64,000 nucleotides of DNA from JALZUR01 sp965205365 (lineage in GTDB: Bacteria; Bdellovibrionota; Bdellovibrionia; Bdellovibrionales; UBA1609), in contig CBDBGT010000005.1 of NCBI GenBank assembly GCA_965205365.1, positions 682,001 to 746,000 of the forward strand, in the 5' to 3' direction. Under the pieces are notes generated by a model. It was not told where the DNA came from, ran no database searches, and saw only the letters and a list, made by a program, of their open reading frames with translations. This document shows, one piece after another, positions 55,490 through 64,000 of this stretch. The position numbers and the translations under genes were made by a program. Positions within the stretch are counted from its first letter, which is position 1, and the number at the start of each line of letters is the position of its first letter.

Positions 55490-57397
55490 ATGGGCAAAGT
55501 TATTGGAATAGATTTAGGGACAACGAATTCAGTTGTTGCAGTTATGGAAGGGGGGGCGCCTAAGGTTTTAGTAAATGAAGAAGGATCTAGAACAACGCCT
55601 TCAATTGTTGCGTTTACAAAAGAGGGTGAAAAGTTGGTAGGTCAGGTTGCTAAAAGGCAAGCTGTTACAAATCCTGAAAATACAATATATTCAGCAAAGA
55701 GGTTTATTGGGCGTAAGTATGCTGATTTAAAAAATGAAATTGAGCTCATGCCTTTTAAGGTAGTGGATAAGGGTGATTCTTGCGCTTTTGATATTTCTGG
55801 AAAAATGTATTCATCACAAGAGATTGCATCAAGTGTTTTAGGAAAACTTAAAAAGGTTGCTGAAGATTATTTGGGTCAGGAAGTGACAGAGGCTGTTATT
55901 ACAGTTCCTGCATATTTTAATGATGCTCAAAGACAGGCAACAAAAGATGCAGGTAAAATTGCAGGCCTTGAGGTTAAGCGTATTATCAATGAGCCCACTG
56001 CGGCTGCTCTCGCATATGGTTTGGATAAGAAGAAAGATCAAAAAATTGTAATTTATGATCTTGGTGGTGGAACATTTGATGTGTCCATTTTAGAAGTGGG
56101 AGGTGATGTAGTCGAAGTTAAAGCTGCCAATGGCAATACTCTTTTAGGTGGTGATAACTTTGATGTTGTTATTCTTGAGTGGTTAGTTAGTGAGTTTAAA
56201 AAAGATCAGGGAATAGATTTAAAAAATGATAAAATGGCTTTGCAAAGGTTAAAAGAAACTGCAGAAAAAGCTAAAATTGAGCTTAGTACGGCTTTAGAAA
56301 CGGATATAAACCTTCCGTTTATTACTGCAGATCAGTCAGGCCCGAAACACTTAAATATGAAACTTTCTCGAGCTAAATTTGATCAATTAACAGCTAGCTT
56401 AGTTAAAAAAACTTTGGAACCATGTAAAATTGCTTTAAAAGATTCAGGGCTTAGTTTTTCTGAAATTGATGAAGTTGTGCTGGTTGGAGGGTCTACAAGA
56501 ATTCCAGCTATTCAAAAAATGGTTAAAGATTTTTTTGGTAGAGAGCTTAATAAGTCTGTAAACCCTGATGAAGTGGTGGCTTTAGGTGCTGCTGTTCAAG
56601 GTGGTGTTTTAACAGGTGAGGTAAAAGATGTACTCTTATTGGATGTAACACCATTATCATTGGGTATTGAAACTTTAGGCGGTGTTTTTACAAAACTTAT
56701 TGAGAAGAATACAACAATTCCCACTAAAAAATCACAAATTTTTTCAACAGCTGCAGACAACCAAACAAATGTTGATGTTCATGTTCTTCAGGGTGAGAGA
56801 GAAATGAGTGTGGATAATAAATCCTTAGGGCGCTTTGAGTTAGTGGGTATTCCTTCTGCTCCAAGAGGAGTGCCTCAGATTGAAGTGACATTTGATGTTG
56901 ATGCTAATGGAATTATAAGTGTTTCAGCTAAGGATAAAGGAACTGGTAAAGAGCAAGCTATTAAAATTACATCTAAGTCCGGTTTATCAGAAGAAGAAAT
57001 TGCTAAAATGGTTAAAGAAGCAGAGCTTTATGCTGAAGAGGATAAAAAGCGCAAGGATCTTGTGAATACTAGAAACCAACTTGATAGCTTAGTGTATCAG
57101 CTTGAAAAGTTGATATCCGAGAACAAAGAAAAGCTTGCATCAGAAGAGATGACTAAAGCAGAGGAGGCTATGGTTACAGCCAAAGAAACTTTGGCAAAAG
57201 AAGGTGCTACAGCTGAAGATTATAACGGTGATATTGAAAGATTGACAAATATTAGTCATGGTTTAAGCACTGCTCTTTATGAGAGTCAAAAAGACTCTAA
57301 GGGAGCAGCACCAGAGCCAGAAGGTGAGGATACTCCTCCACAACAGGGTAGAGGAAAAGATGATGCTATTGATGCAGATTTTAAAGATGTAAACTAA
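55490..57397 (+). CDS. dnaK: Chaperone DnaK (Hsp70)
   Basis: 635 residues, normal length. IGIDLGTTNSVVAVMEGG at the start, INEPTAAALAYGLDKK, YDLGGGTFDVSILEVGGD and VVLVGGSTRIPAIQKMVK form the ATPase; LLDVTPLSLGIETLGG begins the substrate domain; the tail ends DDAIDADFKDVN. ATP-driven folding chaperone. The upstream gap has a GAGAGGAG ribosome binding site. Confidence 0.98.
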   Translation: MGKVIGIDLGTTNSVVAVMEGGAPKVLVNEEGSRTTPSIVAFTKEGEKLVGQVAKRQAVTNPENTIYSAKRFIGRKYADLKNEIELMPFKVVDKGDSCAFDISGKMYSSQEIASSVLGKLKKVAEDYLGQEVTEAVITVPAYFNDAQRQATKDAGKIAGLEVKRIINEPTAAALAYGLDKKKDQKIVIYDLGGGTFDVSILEVGGDVVEVKAANGNTLLGGDNFDVVILEWLVSEFKKDQGIDLKNDKMALQRLKETAEKAKIELSTALETDINLPFITADQSGPKHLNMKLSRAKFDQLTASLVKKTLEPCKIALKDSGLSFSEIDEVVLVGGSTRIPAIQKMVKDFFGRELNKSVNPDEVVALGAAVQGGVLTGEVKDVLLLDVTPLSLGIETLGGVFTKLIEKNTTIPTKKSQIFSTAADNQTNVDVHVLQGEREMSVDNKSLGRFELVGIPSAPRGVPQIEVTFDVDANGIISVSAKDKGTGKEQAIKITSKSGLSEEEIAKMVKEAELYAEEDKKRKDLVNTRNQLDSLVYQLEKLISENKEKLASEEMTKAEEAMVTAKETLAKEGATAEDYNGDIERLTNISHGLSTALYESQKDSKGAAPEPEGEDTPPQQGRGKDDAIDADFKDVN

Positions 57398-57584
57398 TAC
57401 TTAAGAGCGTGGTGAGGGGGTTCGTGTTTTACAAAACATCACATGAAAGATTTTTAGGTTTAGCCATTATTTTGTAAGAAAATACCTTCGTCATTAAATG
57501 GCACTGTTGCACATGAGGGCTTAGCCTAGACCAACAACTTAAAAATCTTTACCCACCCATTCTAAAATAAATTTGTTTTAATAT

Positions 57585-58611
57585 AACCTGAGTTCGAACT
57601 TTTTAAACCTACTGAAGCAGCCTTTCTTCAAGTACTTCAAAGTCTAATAGAGAGTTTTCTTGGACGCAAACAGTACGCCGTTAGTGCCGAGAGTAAATTT
57701 ACCACAAAGTTTTTTGGGCTTCGGTGTCTTGAGTGCTCAAGGTGAAATTCCTCCTTTAAAATCCCAAAAGCAGTTTCAACAATGTACCTTTTTCTCAGAA
57801 GTAGTTTATCAAAAAGAGGAACAAACTTATTTTTCATATTGGATTTAAGATTTGTTATGACTTAAACCCCTTTACTCATCAATTTTTCAAATGGCTTTTG
57901 GGATATATATCCTTTGTCTCTAAACAATTTTTCAAAAATATTTTCAACTAAACCCTCTACAGGCTTTGTATCATGGACGTTTCCTGGGGTCATAGTGAAG
58001 TTTAGGAGCTCTCCTTTATGAGAAATAATGATATGAACTTTAAAACCAAAGAGAACCAGCCCATTGTTGATTTTTTACGTTTTCAAGGCCCCTTAAAGGT
58101 TTTATGGCCACTGATTCTTTTGTTATTACAAACAACAATGGGACTGGAGTCTACAACAGATATTCCTGTGCAAATATTTGATTGCATAAGTGAGTGTAAA
58201 AAAATGAAAATTTGAGGTGCTAAAGATTTTTTAAGTTCTACAAACCTATTGTAGGAGAAGAGTTTTGGAAAATAAGGTTTTAGAAATTTTTGAACATAAC
58301 CTGGTATAGAAAGCTTTAAAATTTCTGAAGCCAGAAAACTGGAACAACAAACAGATGGTGATGACTTCAGATTCAGGTAACCCAGGGGGAAAACCCCTCT
58401 TCCTTTTGCTGGGTGTGAGTTTGTGCTGTTCGTAATTTAGTCCTAAAATAAAGTCGTCAACAAGAGTAAAAACTTCTACAATTTGATTCTCTTTGATCAT
58501 TCCCGGCTCCTTTTTGCAGATCAGTAAAAAACAACTAAATCTTACAAAAGGCTTAAGGTGATTTTTTATTTATCCAGCACTTAGGTTCTGAAAAAAGTTC
58601 AAACTCGGGTT
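57585..58611 (-). mobile_element. Degenerate IS982-family insertion sequence
   Basis: Imperfect terminal repeats AACCTGAGTTCGAACTTTTT (57585) and the complement of AAAAAGTTCAAACTCGGGTT (to 58611). The transposase survives as disconnected minus-strand frames: N-terminal part 58246-58500 (LPESEVITICLLFQFSGFRN) and C-terminal part 57637-57837 (LLLRKRYIVETAFGILKEEF, LEHSRHRSPKNF). Inactive. The target duplication is not clear. Confidence 0.75.
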
Positions 58612-58644
58612 ATACTAAGGACGATTAGAGTTGAGTCAATTCGC

Positions 58645-58875
58645 CTTTTGAATGACTTTATTTTTTACTCGAACAGATTCAACTATTCCAATTGAAATAC
58701 TTGCATTTGGCCATTTTATTTCTCAAATAAACATAAGTGTTAAAGTTACTAGCTTACAAATTCTTGTAAAGAAAAAAAATGAGTCACTACATTTTAGGCT
58801 TTAAGTTTTTTAACTTTGTTTGGCCATTATATTTGAACTCAATTGGGATTTTTTTAAAGAGGTGTCGAAATCAGG
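58645..58875 (-). mobile_element. Old remnant of IS1634-family left end
   Basis: About 80% identical, by reading, to 33245-33479: same terminal GTGTCGAAATCAGG, the GTAAAGAAAAAAAATGAGTC leader and the first transposase codons, all with scattered mutations. It shows that the family has been in this genome for long, unlike the fresh copies in the island. Confidence 0.75.
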
Positions 58876-59088
58876 ATAAAATGTAAGCTATGTGTCAGGA
58901 CGGACATAGGCATGAGACACAAAATTTTCTAACAGTGTTAATCTTGGGTTTTAGACTCTGTGTATAACATCAGCTACTAAAGTCTAAATTCAATTTGAAT
59001 ATTAAAAAACTATTTTTTTTAATTCATATGGTTAGGTAGAGTGTTAGCATTGAGTTTATGCGATATAAAAAAATAAAGGGGTATTCAT

Positions 59089-59172
59089 ATGAATAAAATC
59101 ATTCAATTACTGTTGGTTACAATTACCGTATTGAGTTTAGTTGCTTGTGGAGCTAGTAAGCCTGATCCTGAT
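59089..59172 (+). pseudogene. Lipoprotein-DUF1566 lectin gene, 5' fragment
   Basis: MNKIIQLLLVTITVLSLVAC carries a lipobox (LVAC), followed by GASKPDPD before a Tn5/IS50-like element interrupts the frame. The duplicated 9 bp GATCCTGAT encodes Asp-Pro-Asp, and the gene resumes after the element with PCLGSSLLPGIVCEGG. So this was a lipid-anchored surface lectin related to the head of the fibre gene at 42065. Confidence 0.75.
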
Positions 59173-60300
59173 CTGACTTTTACCCACAAATCATAAGTTA
59201 TTACCTGTTTTAATATCATTAAATTTTATCATCGCCCTCCACAGAACTTGTTGGCCTGGAGGTGGGTCAGAGTTCCTTGCTAAATAACCTCCTAGTCTTG
59301 CAAACGATTTTACAAATTTTGCCAAGCTATCATTTGCTCCTAATAACCTGCCTGACTGCTCTTCTAATTTTGATAACAAAACTTGTTCCTCTTTTGTAAA
59401 ACAGTGATCTGCATTTACTTCGCAATCAACTCTAGAAATCTTTGAAATCCAAAATATTCGCCAAGCTAAAACACTCGTAAACGCTACATACTTTTTGATC
59501 CTCTCTAAACTCCTTAAACGACTTTTCTCTACACTAAAACCTGATTTTAACGTCTTAAAATACACTTCTATATTCCAACGAAGTTTATACCAGTTCACTT
59601 TCTCTTCCTTGATGTACACCTATCATGAACTCCACGAATTAAAAAGTTTGTACCAAAACTGATACAATTAAAAAATAACTCATACATATCCGCACCTCGG
59701 TCACAAATGTGCACTTGCTTTTCAGCTTTTCTTATTTTTCTTCTGTTTTTAGAATCACGAGACCACATTTTTTCATTCACTAAACCTAAAGGAACTCCCC
59801 TTTTACTTCATAGAGCAAGAGATGAATGTATCATTAAACCTGGTGTATCGTACTCTTTACCATTTCGATGATCTATGTAGGACCCTAAGTATCCTGCGTT
59901 GCCTTGAAAGACTTTATTTTTTGAGAAAGTTATTTCACTTGAGTCATGTAAAATTAAAGACATATCATTTTCATCTAGAGCATTCATTCTGTTGAGCGTT
60001 TGTTTTATGTGAGGTTTGAGAATTTCTTCAGCCTGAAAGTTGTCATTATCAAAGAATCTATAAGCCGCCTTAGAAGATTTCCAATCTTGGCATGAAAAAG
60101 AGATAGACTCACCATTATTTTTACTGAAAGCCTCAGCAAGGTATTCAAGTCTGTGGTTAAGTCCTTTATCACCAAGTTGAGGATTTTTAAATTCATTTTT
60201 AATATTCACAAAAACTCCAATTCTTAAAATCAATTTGGAGTTTAATATTATTTTGATTTTAAAATTATAAAACCTAGACCTATTTGTGGGTAAAAGTCAG
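59173..60300 (-). mobile_element. Tn5/IS50-like IS4-family element, defective
   Basis: 1128 bp. Both ends read CTGACTTTTACCCACAAAT (19 bp; close to the Tn5 outside end) and are flanked by the 9-bp duplication GATCCTGAT (59164-59172 and 60301-60309), the size typical of IS50. Shorter than IS50, so internally deleted. Confidence 0.85.
59191..60233 (-). pseudogene. Tn5/IS50-like transposase, broken in three frames
   Basis: N-terminal frame 59808-60233 (NPQLGDKGLNHRLEYLAEAF, SSKAAYRFFDND, ILHDSSEITFS with the first Asp), a middle frame 59595-59780 (EKMWSRDSKNRR, HICDRGADMYEL with the second Asp) and a C-terminal frame 59191-59619 (YKLRWNIEVYFKTLKSG with the catalytic Glu). Frameshifts and a missing beta-strand section make it inactive. 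Confidence 0.85.
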
Positions 60301-60959
60301 GATCCTGATCCATGTCTTGGCTCTTCCCTCTTACCGGGTATTGTGTGTGAGGGTGGAGCAATTTATCTTGGAAGCCTTAGCCCTGGTGCCACTAGTGGTA
60401 GTGGAACAGATCACTATATGACCACCCCTGGGGGTTGTGGAGATATTCCATCAGCAAGTATTTCGGGGGTTTGGGGGTAAACTCTTATGCAGAAAATGAT
60501 TTTAAAGTGGCTTGTTCTGGTACTACTGATAGTTTACGTAAAGATTGGAATAATAATTCACAGAATTACTACGATATTCCAGAACTAGTAAATTATATAT
60601 TAACTTCTGGGACTGGTCATGGTGAAATTAATGAAGATTTAAATTATGGTTCGGCTAATACAGATGTAATTGTTGCCATTACTTTATTGTCTCAAAGGGG
60701 TTATCATGGAGCAGCAAGGTACTGTGATAAGCTTGTTTATGGTGGTTATGGTGATTGGCATTTACCTAATCGTTATGAGCTTAATTTAATGTACATAAAT
60801 CGCTCTGCTATTCCAGGTTTAGATCAAAGTGGTAATTGTTATTGGTCTTCTACGGAGGTCAGCAGTTTTAGTACGTGGACCCAGCGGCTCTCTGATGGCG
60901 GTCAGCATTATGGCAATAAGATTAGCAACTGGTTAGTGCGCTGTGTGCGGCGGTTTTGA
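60301..60959 (+). pseudogene. Lipoprotein-DUF1566 lectin gene, 3' fragment
   Basis: Continues the gene of 59089: IVCEGGAIYLGSLSPGATSG, then a frame loss at about 60465 (one base missing in TCGGGGGTTTGGGGG), after which the DUF1566 domain resumes with NSYAENDF, WHLPNRYELNLMY, CYWSSTEV and LVRCVRRF. No poly-C tract here. The C-terminal 40 codons differ strongly from the fibre paralogue, as expected of two independently diversified DGR variable regions. Confidence 0.7.
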
Positions 60960-60965
60960 GGCCTG

Positions 60966-61006
60966 AAGGGCTCATGAGTTCTTTAGCCCTTTAGTTCTTT
61001 TATTTT
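60966..61006 (+). terminator. Putative terminator after the DUF1566 fragment
   Basis: AAGGGCT (60966-60972) pairs with AGCCCTT (60985-60991), followed by TAGTTCTTTTATTTT. Confidence 0.45.
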
Positions 61007-61417
61007 AGAGGCACGCTTTTGAGTAAATGAAAAATTGTTTACTCAGCGATATTTTATGGTAAAGAAAGTTATAGTAAAATATAAACACTTACCAATTTAT
61101 ATAAGCACTGCCGTTATCGAGGCCTGGAGACTGGTTACTTAAGAAGATCAATCTCTGAAACAGCCATGTATCGTTTTAAGGGTATTTTTGGAGGAGCTTT
61201 AAGCTCTAGGGAGTTTAAGAGTCAGTTTAATAAAAGCTGCTATTAAATGTAAGATTTTAAACAAATTTTTATGCCCATCTTCTTTGTAAAATTTAAATCA
61301 CAGAACCAATGGCTTTATGTGCAACAACGCCCCATTAAATTATAGTTTTAATATTCGTAGAGAAAAAGGCTATGGGTTCATCAATACCACAGCCTTAAAT
61401 TATTGTAAGTTGAATAT
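61007..61417. other. Intergenic region with an IS5-family transposase scrap
   Basis: Apart from the transposase scrap at 61103-61246 it is AT-rich spacer. GTGCAACAACGCC near 61319 recalls the GGCGTTGTTCCAC arms near 41682, but the match is short. Confidence 0.35.
61103..61246 (+). pseudogene. IS5-family transposase C-terminal remnant
   Basis: Reads RYRGLETGYLRRSISETAMY then RFKGIFGGALSSREFKSQ before TAA. The SETAMYRFK-IFG pattern is the conserved C-terminal Glu region of IS5-type transposases. Only about 47 codons are left. Confidence 0.65.
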
Positions 61418-61648
61418 TTATTTTGTTGAGGTATTAACAACATAAATTTTATAAACCGAACTCCCTATAATGTCGAATGGATTATAAGAGTGACGTATAT
61501 ATAAGTCTTTAACGCCTAGATTTAAATCTTTTGATATAATTGACTCTAAGGATAATAAATTTATTTCTCCATACTTAGTTTTATAAGTTCTTGTTTCGCC
61601 TGCAAAAACATGAGAACTCATTAAAATCATTAATAAAATAACTTTCAT
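61418..61648 (-). CDS. Small secreted protein
   Basis: 76 residues with a signal peptide (MKVILLMILMSSHVFAGE, cleavage after FAG or VFA). Mature part about 60 residues, no cysteine, no motif I recognise. Lies 34 bases downstream of another secreted-protein gene, likely one transcript. Confidence 0.5.
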   Translation of the reverse strand: MKVILLMILMSSHVFAGETRTYKTKYGEINLLSLESIISKDLNLGVKDLYIRHSYNPFDIIGSSVYKIYVVNTSTK

Positions 61649-61682
61649 TTCTATCTTCCTTTGGTGTTAATTTTAAGGTTAT

Positions 61683-62228
61683 TTAAAATTCGCAAGATAA
61701 TGCAATAAATTCAACATAGTCATCTCGATTAAGCTGATCTTTAAAAACCAACCTATGTTCTTTGAAAAAAGATACGGATTTAATATTTTCAAAGGCATCA
61801 ACAATATCACTGCCCTGAAAACCTGTAATTGAATCATATCTAGTGTAATAACTTAATCCTATGTACTCTCTATCATATTTAGTAATAGTAGTTATGCCAC
61901 GGCTGCCATCGTAGTAAGATGCAAAGACTCTTCCATTGTTTTTGTTAATTTGACTCTCTGATAGTTGTATTGATGAATAAACACGGAATTCACCATTTTT
62001 AAAATTAGGAAATTTTGTTTCCCATTGTCCATACCGAAGCTCATATAAACCACTTTTTTCCACAATGTCATAGAGCTCCATTGTACATCCGGTCATCTCT
62101 TTAACTTTAGGTGTACTGCCAAAATTAGTTGTGTAGACTCGCTTAACAAGTTTATAATCACTTGCATAAGTACCTAATGAGCAGCTTAGCAAAGCCAGTG
62201 TGACAAATAAAAACTTAAAATATTTCAT
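61683..62228 (-). CDS. Secreted protein of unknown function
   Basis: 181 residues. Signal peptide MKYFKFLFVTLALLSCSLGT, cleaved near TYAS; a Cys at 16 (LLSC) could instead be a lipobox. The mature part is beta-rich, with Cys in MTGCTMELYD and in the last residues SCEF that may pair. No family recognised. Confidence 0.5.
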   Translation of the reverse strand: MKYFKFLFVTLALLSCSLGTYASDYKLVKRVYTTNFGSTPKVKEMTGCTMELYDIVEKSGLYELRYGQWETKFPNFKNGEFRVYSSIQLSESQINKNNGRVFASYYDGSRGITTITKYDREYIGLSYYTRYDSITGFQGSDIVDAFENIKSVSFFKEHRLVFKDQLNRDDYVEFIALSCEF

Positions 62229-62876
62229 AACTTCTCCATTTATACTTTAATGTTATACAAGACTACAGCAAAAACCTTGCCAATTAATATTTGGAACCAA
62301 GGTGCTTTAGGTAGCCCGAATTGGAAGTTATGACATCCACAGGTGGCTGCTCAAACTGCGATCTATCCCATGCTCGAGTCCACGAATGGGAGCTTGGAGT
62401 TTTAAAAGCACCTCGTTCTTGGAATTTTTACAAGGAAGGGCTGTGAGGTGACATTTTGTGCCCTCTTTCCTTAATTTGTTGCCACTAGACTAAGTAGTTA
62501 AAATCGTTAAGAACGTATTTATAATTTAAATACCCATGTCTTGGTAACTTTTTTAGGATAGAACTCATTTTGTTCCCTCTTTTTTCCCTCTCCGTATAGG
62601 CACAAAGGTCAGGGTTTAGGTTTTTTAAACAGTTTAGATGCATGTAAGTAGAACTTGGTTTTAAACAGTATATTTTAATGGTTATAAAGGTGAAAGCTAA
62701 AAATAAGATTGCAAAAATTCTAACGCCTCTTGGATATGCTAAGTAATTAGGAAGCGCAATTAGGGCTTAGAAACTTAGGTTACAGATGTATTGTTTGGGC
62801 TTAGGGGTGAAAATAACTAATTGCTTCGTATTTTATAAAGGCTAAGTGTGGTTTTAATTTTGTTAAAGGTATTTAA
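62229..62876. other. 648-bp intergenic region with inverted repeat and dispersed repeat copy 2
   Basis: AAGGTGCTTT (near 62309) and AAAAGCACCT (near 62404) are inverted repeats about 90 bases apart, enclosing a GC-richer segment containing GATCTATCCCATGCTCGAG. Next comes repeat copy 2 (62466-62537). The remainder is AT-rich. Could hold an RNA or miniature element; no gene supported. Confidence 0.35.
62466..62537. repeat. Dispersed 72-bp repeat, copy 2
   Basis: Matches 716-787, same orientation, with about five substitutions in 72 bases. No coding capacity. Confidence 0.55.
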
Positions 62877-64000
62877 TTAAAGATCAAAGTGAAGATTTGT
62901 TTGGTCTTTTTTAGGTTTTATAAGGCCTTTCTTTTTAATTTTTTCAAGTAAAGTTGTTCTATTAAGGCGTAGCAATAAGGCTGCTTGGTTTTTGTTCCAA
63001 TTAGTTCTTTCTAATGCTTGTATGATGATTTGATTTTCAAACTCGTTAATCATTGAATTAAAATCTACGCCTCCCTCAGGGAAATGGATGGTTTTAGATT
63101 CATTTGAGTGTTTATTTTTAAGATATTGTTTTGGAACATCTTTAGCTTCAATTATTCCAGTAGACTTTATAATAGTTATACGTTCAATGAGGTTTTCAAG
63201 CTCTCTGATATTTCCTGGCCAATTGTAAGCCATTAAGTACGCAAAAGCCTCTTTTGAAACGCCTGTAATTGCTCTTTTCTTTTCAAAATTATATTTGCTA
63301 ATGAAGTGATCAACTAATAAAGGAATATCAGATTTTCGCTCCCTTAATGCAGGTATAGTAAGGGGAATAACGTTTAAGCGATAGTAAAGGTCTTCCCTAA
63401 ACTTTCCTAAGCGGACGAGTTTTTCAAGATTTTTATGAGTAGCCGCCAGTATACGAGCATTTGTTGGAATATGTTCTTGGCTACCAACGGGTTCATAGGT
63501 TTTTTCTTGGAGTACTCTAAGAAGTTTTACTTGAAGTCGAGGACTCATATCGCCAATTTCATCTAGAAAAAGAGTTCCATTTTTAGCTAAGCAAAAGCGC
63601 CCTTTTCTATCATCTATGGCCCCCGTAAAGCTTCCTTTCTTATGGCCAAAGAGTTCAGCCTCTAAGAGGCTTTCTGATAGAGATCCACAGTTTACAGCAA
63701 TAAAAGGTTCACAGGTTCTTAAAGAATTTTGATGAATCATTTTTGCAACGAGTTCTTTTCCCGTCCCACTCTCTCCAGTAATTAAAACTGTTGAATCAGA
63801 GTCAGAAACTCTTTTAGCAAGCTTAATAAGGTTTGTGATCTCTAGACTTTTTCCAATAATAGGAGACTCTTTGCTATTTGTTTTAAGGTGTGATTTTAAA
63901 GTTTTATTTTCAGCAATTAGAGCTTTATGTGTTAATGCACGATCTACAAGATTTAAAAAAGGCTTAAGTTCAAAAGGTTTTGTGACAAAATGAAAAGCTC
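62877..64000 (-). CDS. NtrC-type sigma-54-dependent response regulator (partial, 5' end outside window)
   Basis: At least 374 residues; the frame stays open to the window edge, so an apparent Met at 63740 is not the start. It begins with the end of a receiver domain (FHFVTKPFEL, conserved Lys). The sigma-54 AAA+ domain follows: GESGTGKELVAKM (Walker A), GSFTGAIDDRKG (GAFTGA sigma-54 contact loop), LFLDEIGDMS (Walker B). A Fis-type helix-turn-helix (NQAALLLRLNRTTLLEKIKK) ends it. Activates sigma-54 promoters after phosphorylation by a kinase not seen here. Confidence 0.92.
   Translation of the reverse strand, partial: AFHFVTKPFELKPFLNLVDRALTHKALIAENKTLKSHLKTNSKESPIIGKSLEITNLIKLAKRVSDSDSTVLITGESGTGKELVAKMIHQNSLRTCEPFIAVNCGSLSESLLEAELFGHKKGSFTGAIDDRKGRFCLAKNGTLFLDEIGDMSPRLQVKLLRVLQEKTYEPVGSQEHIPTNARILAATHKNLEKLVRLGKFREDLYYRLNVIPLTIPALRERKSDIPLLVDHFISKYNFEKKRAITGVSKEAFAYLMAYNWPGNIRELENLIERITIIKSTGIIEAKDVPKQYLKNKHSNESKTIHFPEGGVDFNSMINEFENQIIIQALERTNWNKNQAALLLRLNRTTLLEKIKKKGLIKPKKDQTNLHFDL

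Noticed and set aside
57660..58215. Plus-strand frames over the IS982 region
   Set aside because: Shadows of the degenerate minus-strand transposase.
1..64000. CRISPR array or cas genes
   Set aside because: No regularly spaced short repeats and no Cas-like proteins were found on either strand.

Overview
The window is low-GC DNA from a Gram-negative bacterium. It encodes KDO-8-phosphate synthase, ClpS/ClpA, HtpX, outer-membrane and lipoprotein genes, a type IV pilin-like gene and a sigma-54 response regulator. A monomeric aromatic amino acid hydroxylase, many small secreted proteins and lipoproteins, and phage-fibre-like secreted lectins point to a predatory or host-associated Bdellovibrionota-type organism. 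That placement is inference; no rRNA or marker phylogeny is available here.

Layout. 1-2.4 kb: tail of an ISL3-type transposase, a truncated ankyrin protein and a tandemly duplicated secreted-protein gene. 2.4-23.6 kb: mostly housekeeping genes. These are a six-gene minus-strand cluster (peroxiredoxin, ATP-grasp-like, kdsA, SelO-like, aromatic hydroxylase, TrmJ-like), xth, a Ca/Na exchanger, a DksA-like gene, a CFI-box protein with an outer-membrane partner, truA-rplM-rpsI, an orphan TAXI binding protein, PP2C/M23, a TonB-like protein and a homodimeric pyruvate dehydrogenase E1. 23.6-41.6 kb: an accessory island. 42-57.4 kb: a long fibre/lectin gene with a 20-C tract, bolA, slt, an EamA transporter, htpX, clpA-clpS, pilin and dnaJ-dnaK. 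57.4-61.3 kb: an insertion-sequence graveyard (IS982, IS1634 remnant, Tn5/IS50-like, IS5 remnant) around a broken lipoprotein-lectin gene. 61.4-64 kb: two small secreted proteins and a partial NtrC-type regulator.

The main discovery is a decayed diversity-generating retroelement (DGR) on the minus strand of the island. A 124-bp variable region (28147-28270) at the 3' end of a target gene aligns without gaps to a template repeat (26710-26833). Of 23 mismatches, 21 fall on template adenines. A reverse transcriptase fragment with the DGR-type IGNLTSQ and YMDD motifs lies beside the template. The target gene is broken by an IS1634-family and an IS3-family element. Removing both elements and one copy of each target duplication restores a single 1039-codon frame: signal peptide, nucleotidyltransferase-like motif, possible ADP-ribosyltransferase-like segment, ankyrin-like region, then an FGE-sulfatase/C-type-lectin fold carrying the variable region. 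Immediately upstream is a roughly 1373-residue protein with an apparent signal peptide, three AAA+ modules and an FtsH-type M41 zinc protease domain. I infer an exported ATPase/protease plus diversified effector or receptor pair whose RT has been decapitated by an internally deleted IS1634 copy.

Two full-length IS1634-family copies have exact direct target duplications of 461 bp and 137 bp. A second lectin family (DUF1566) occurs twice, with a hypervariable C-terminus typical of DGR targets but no template in this window.
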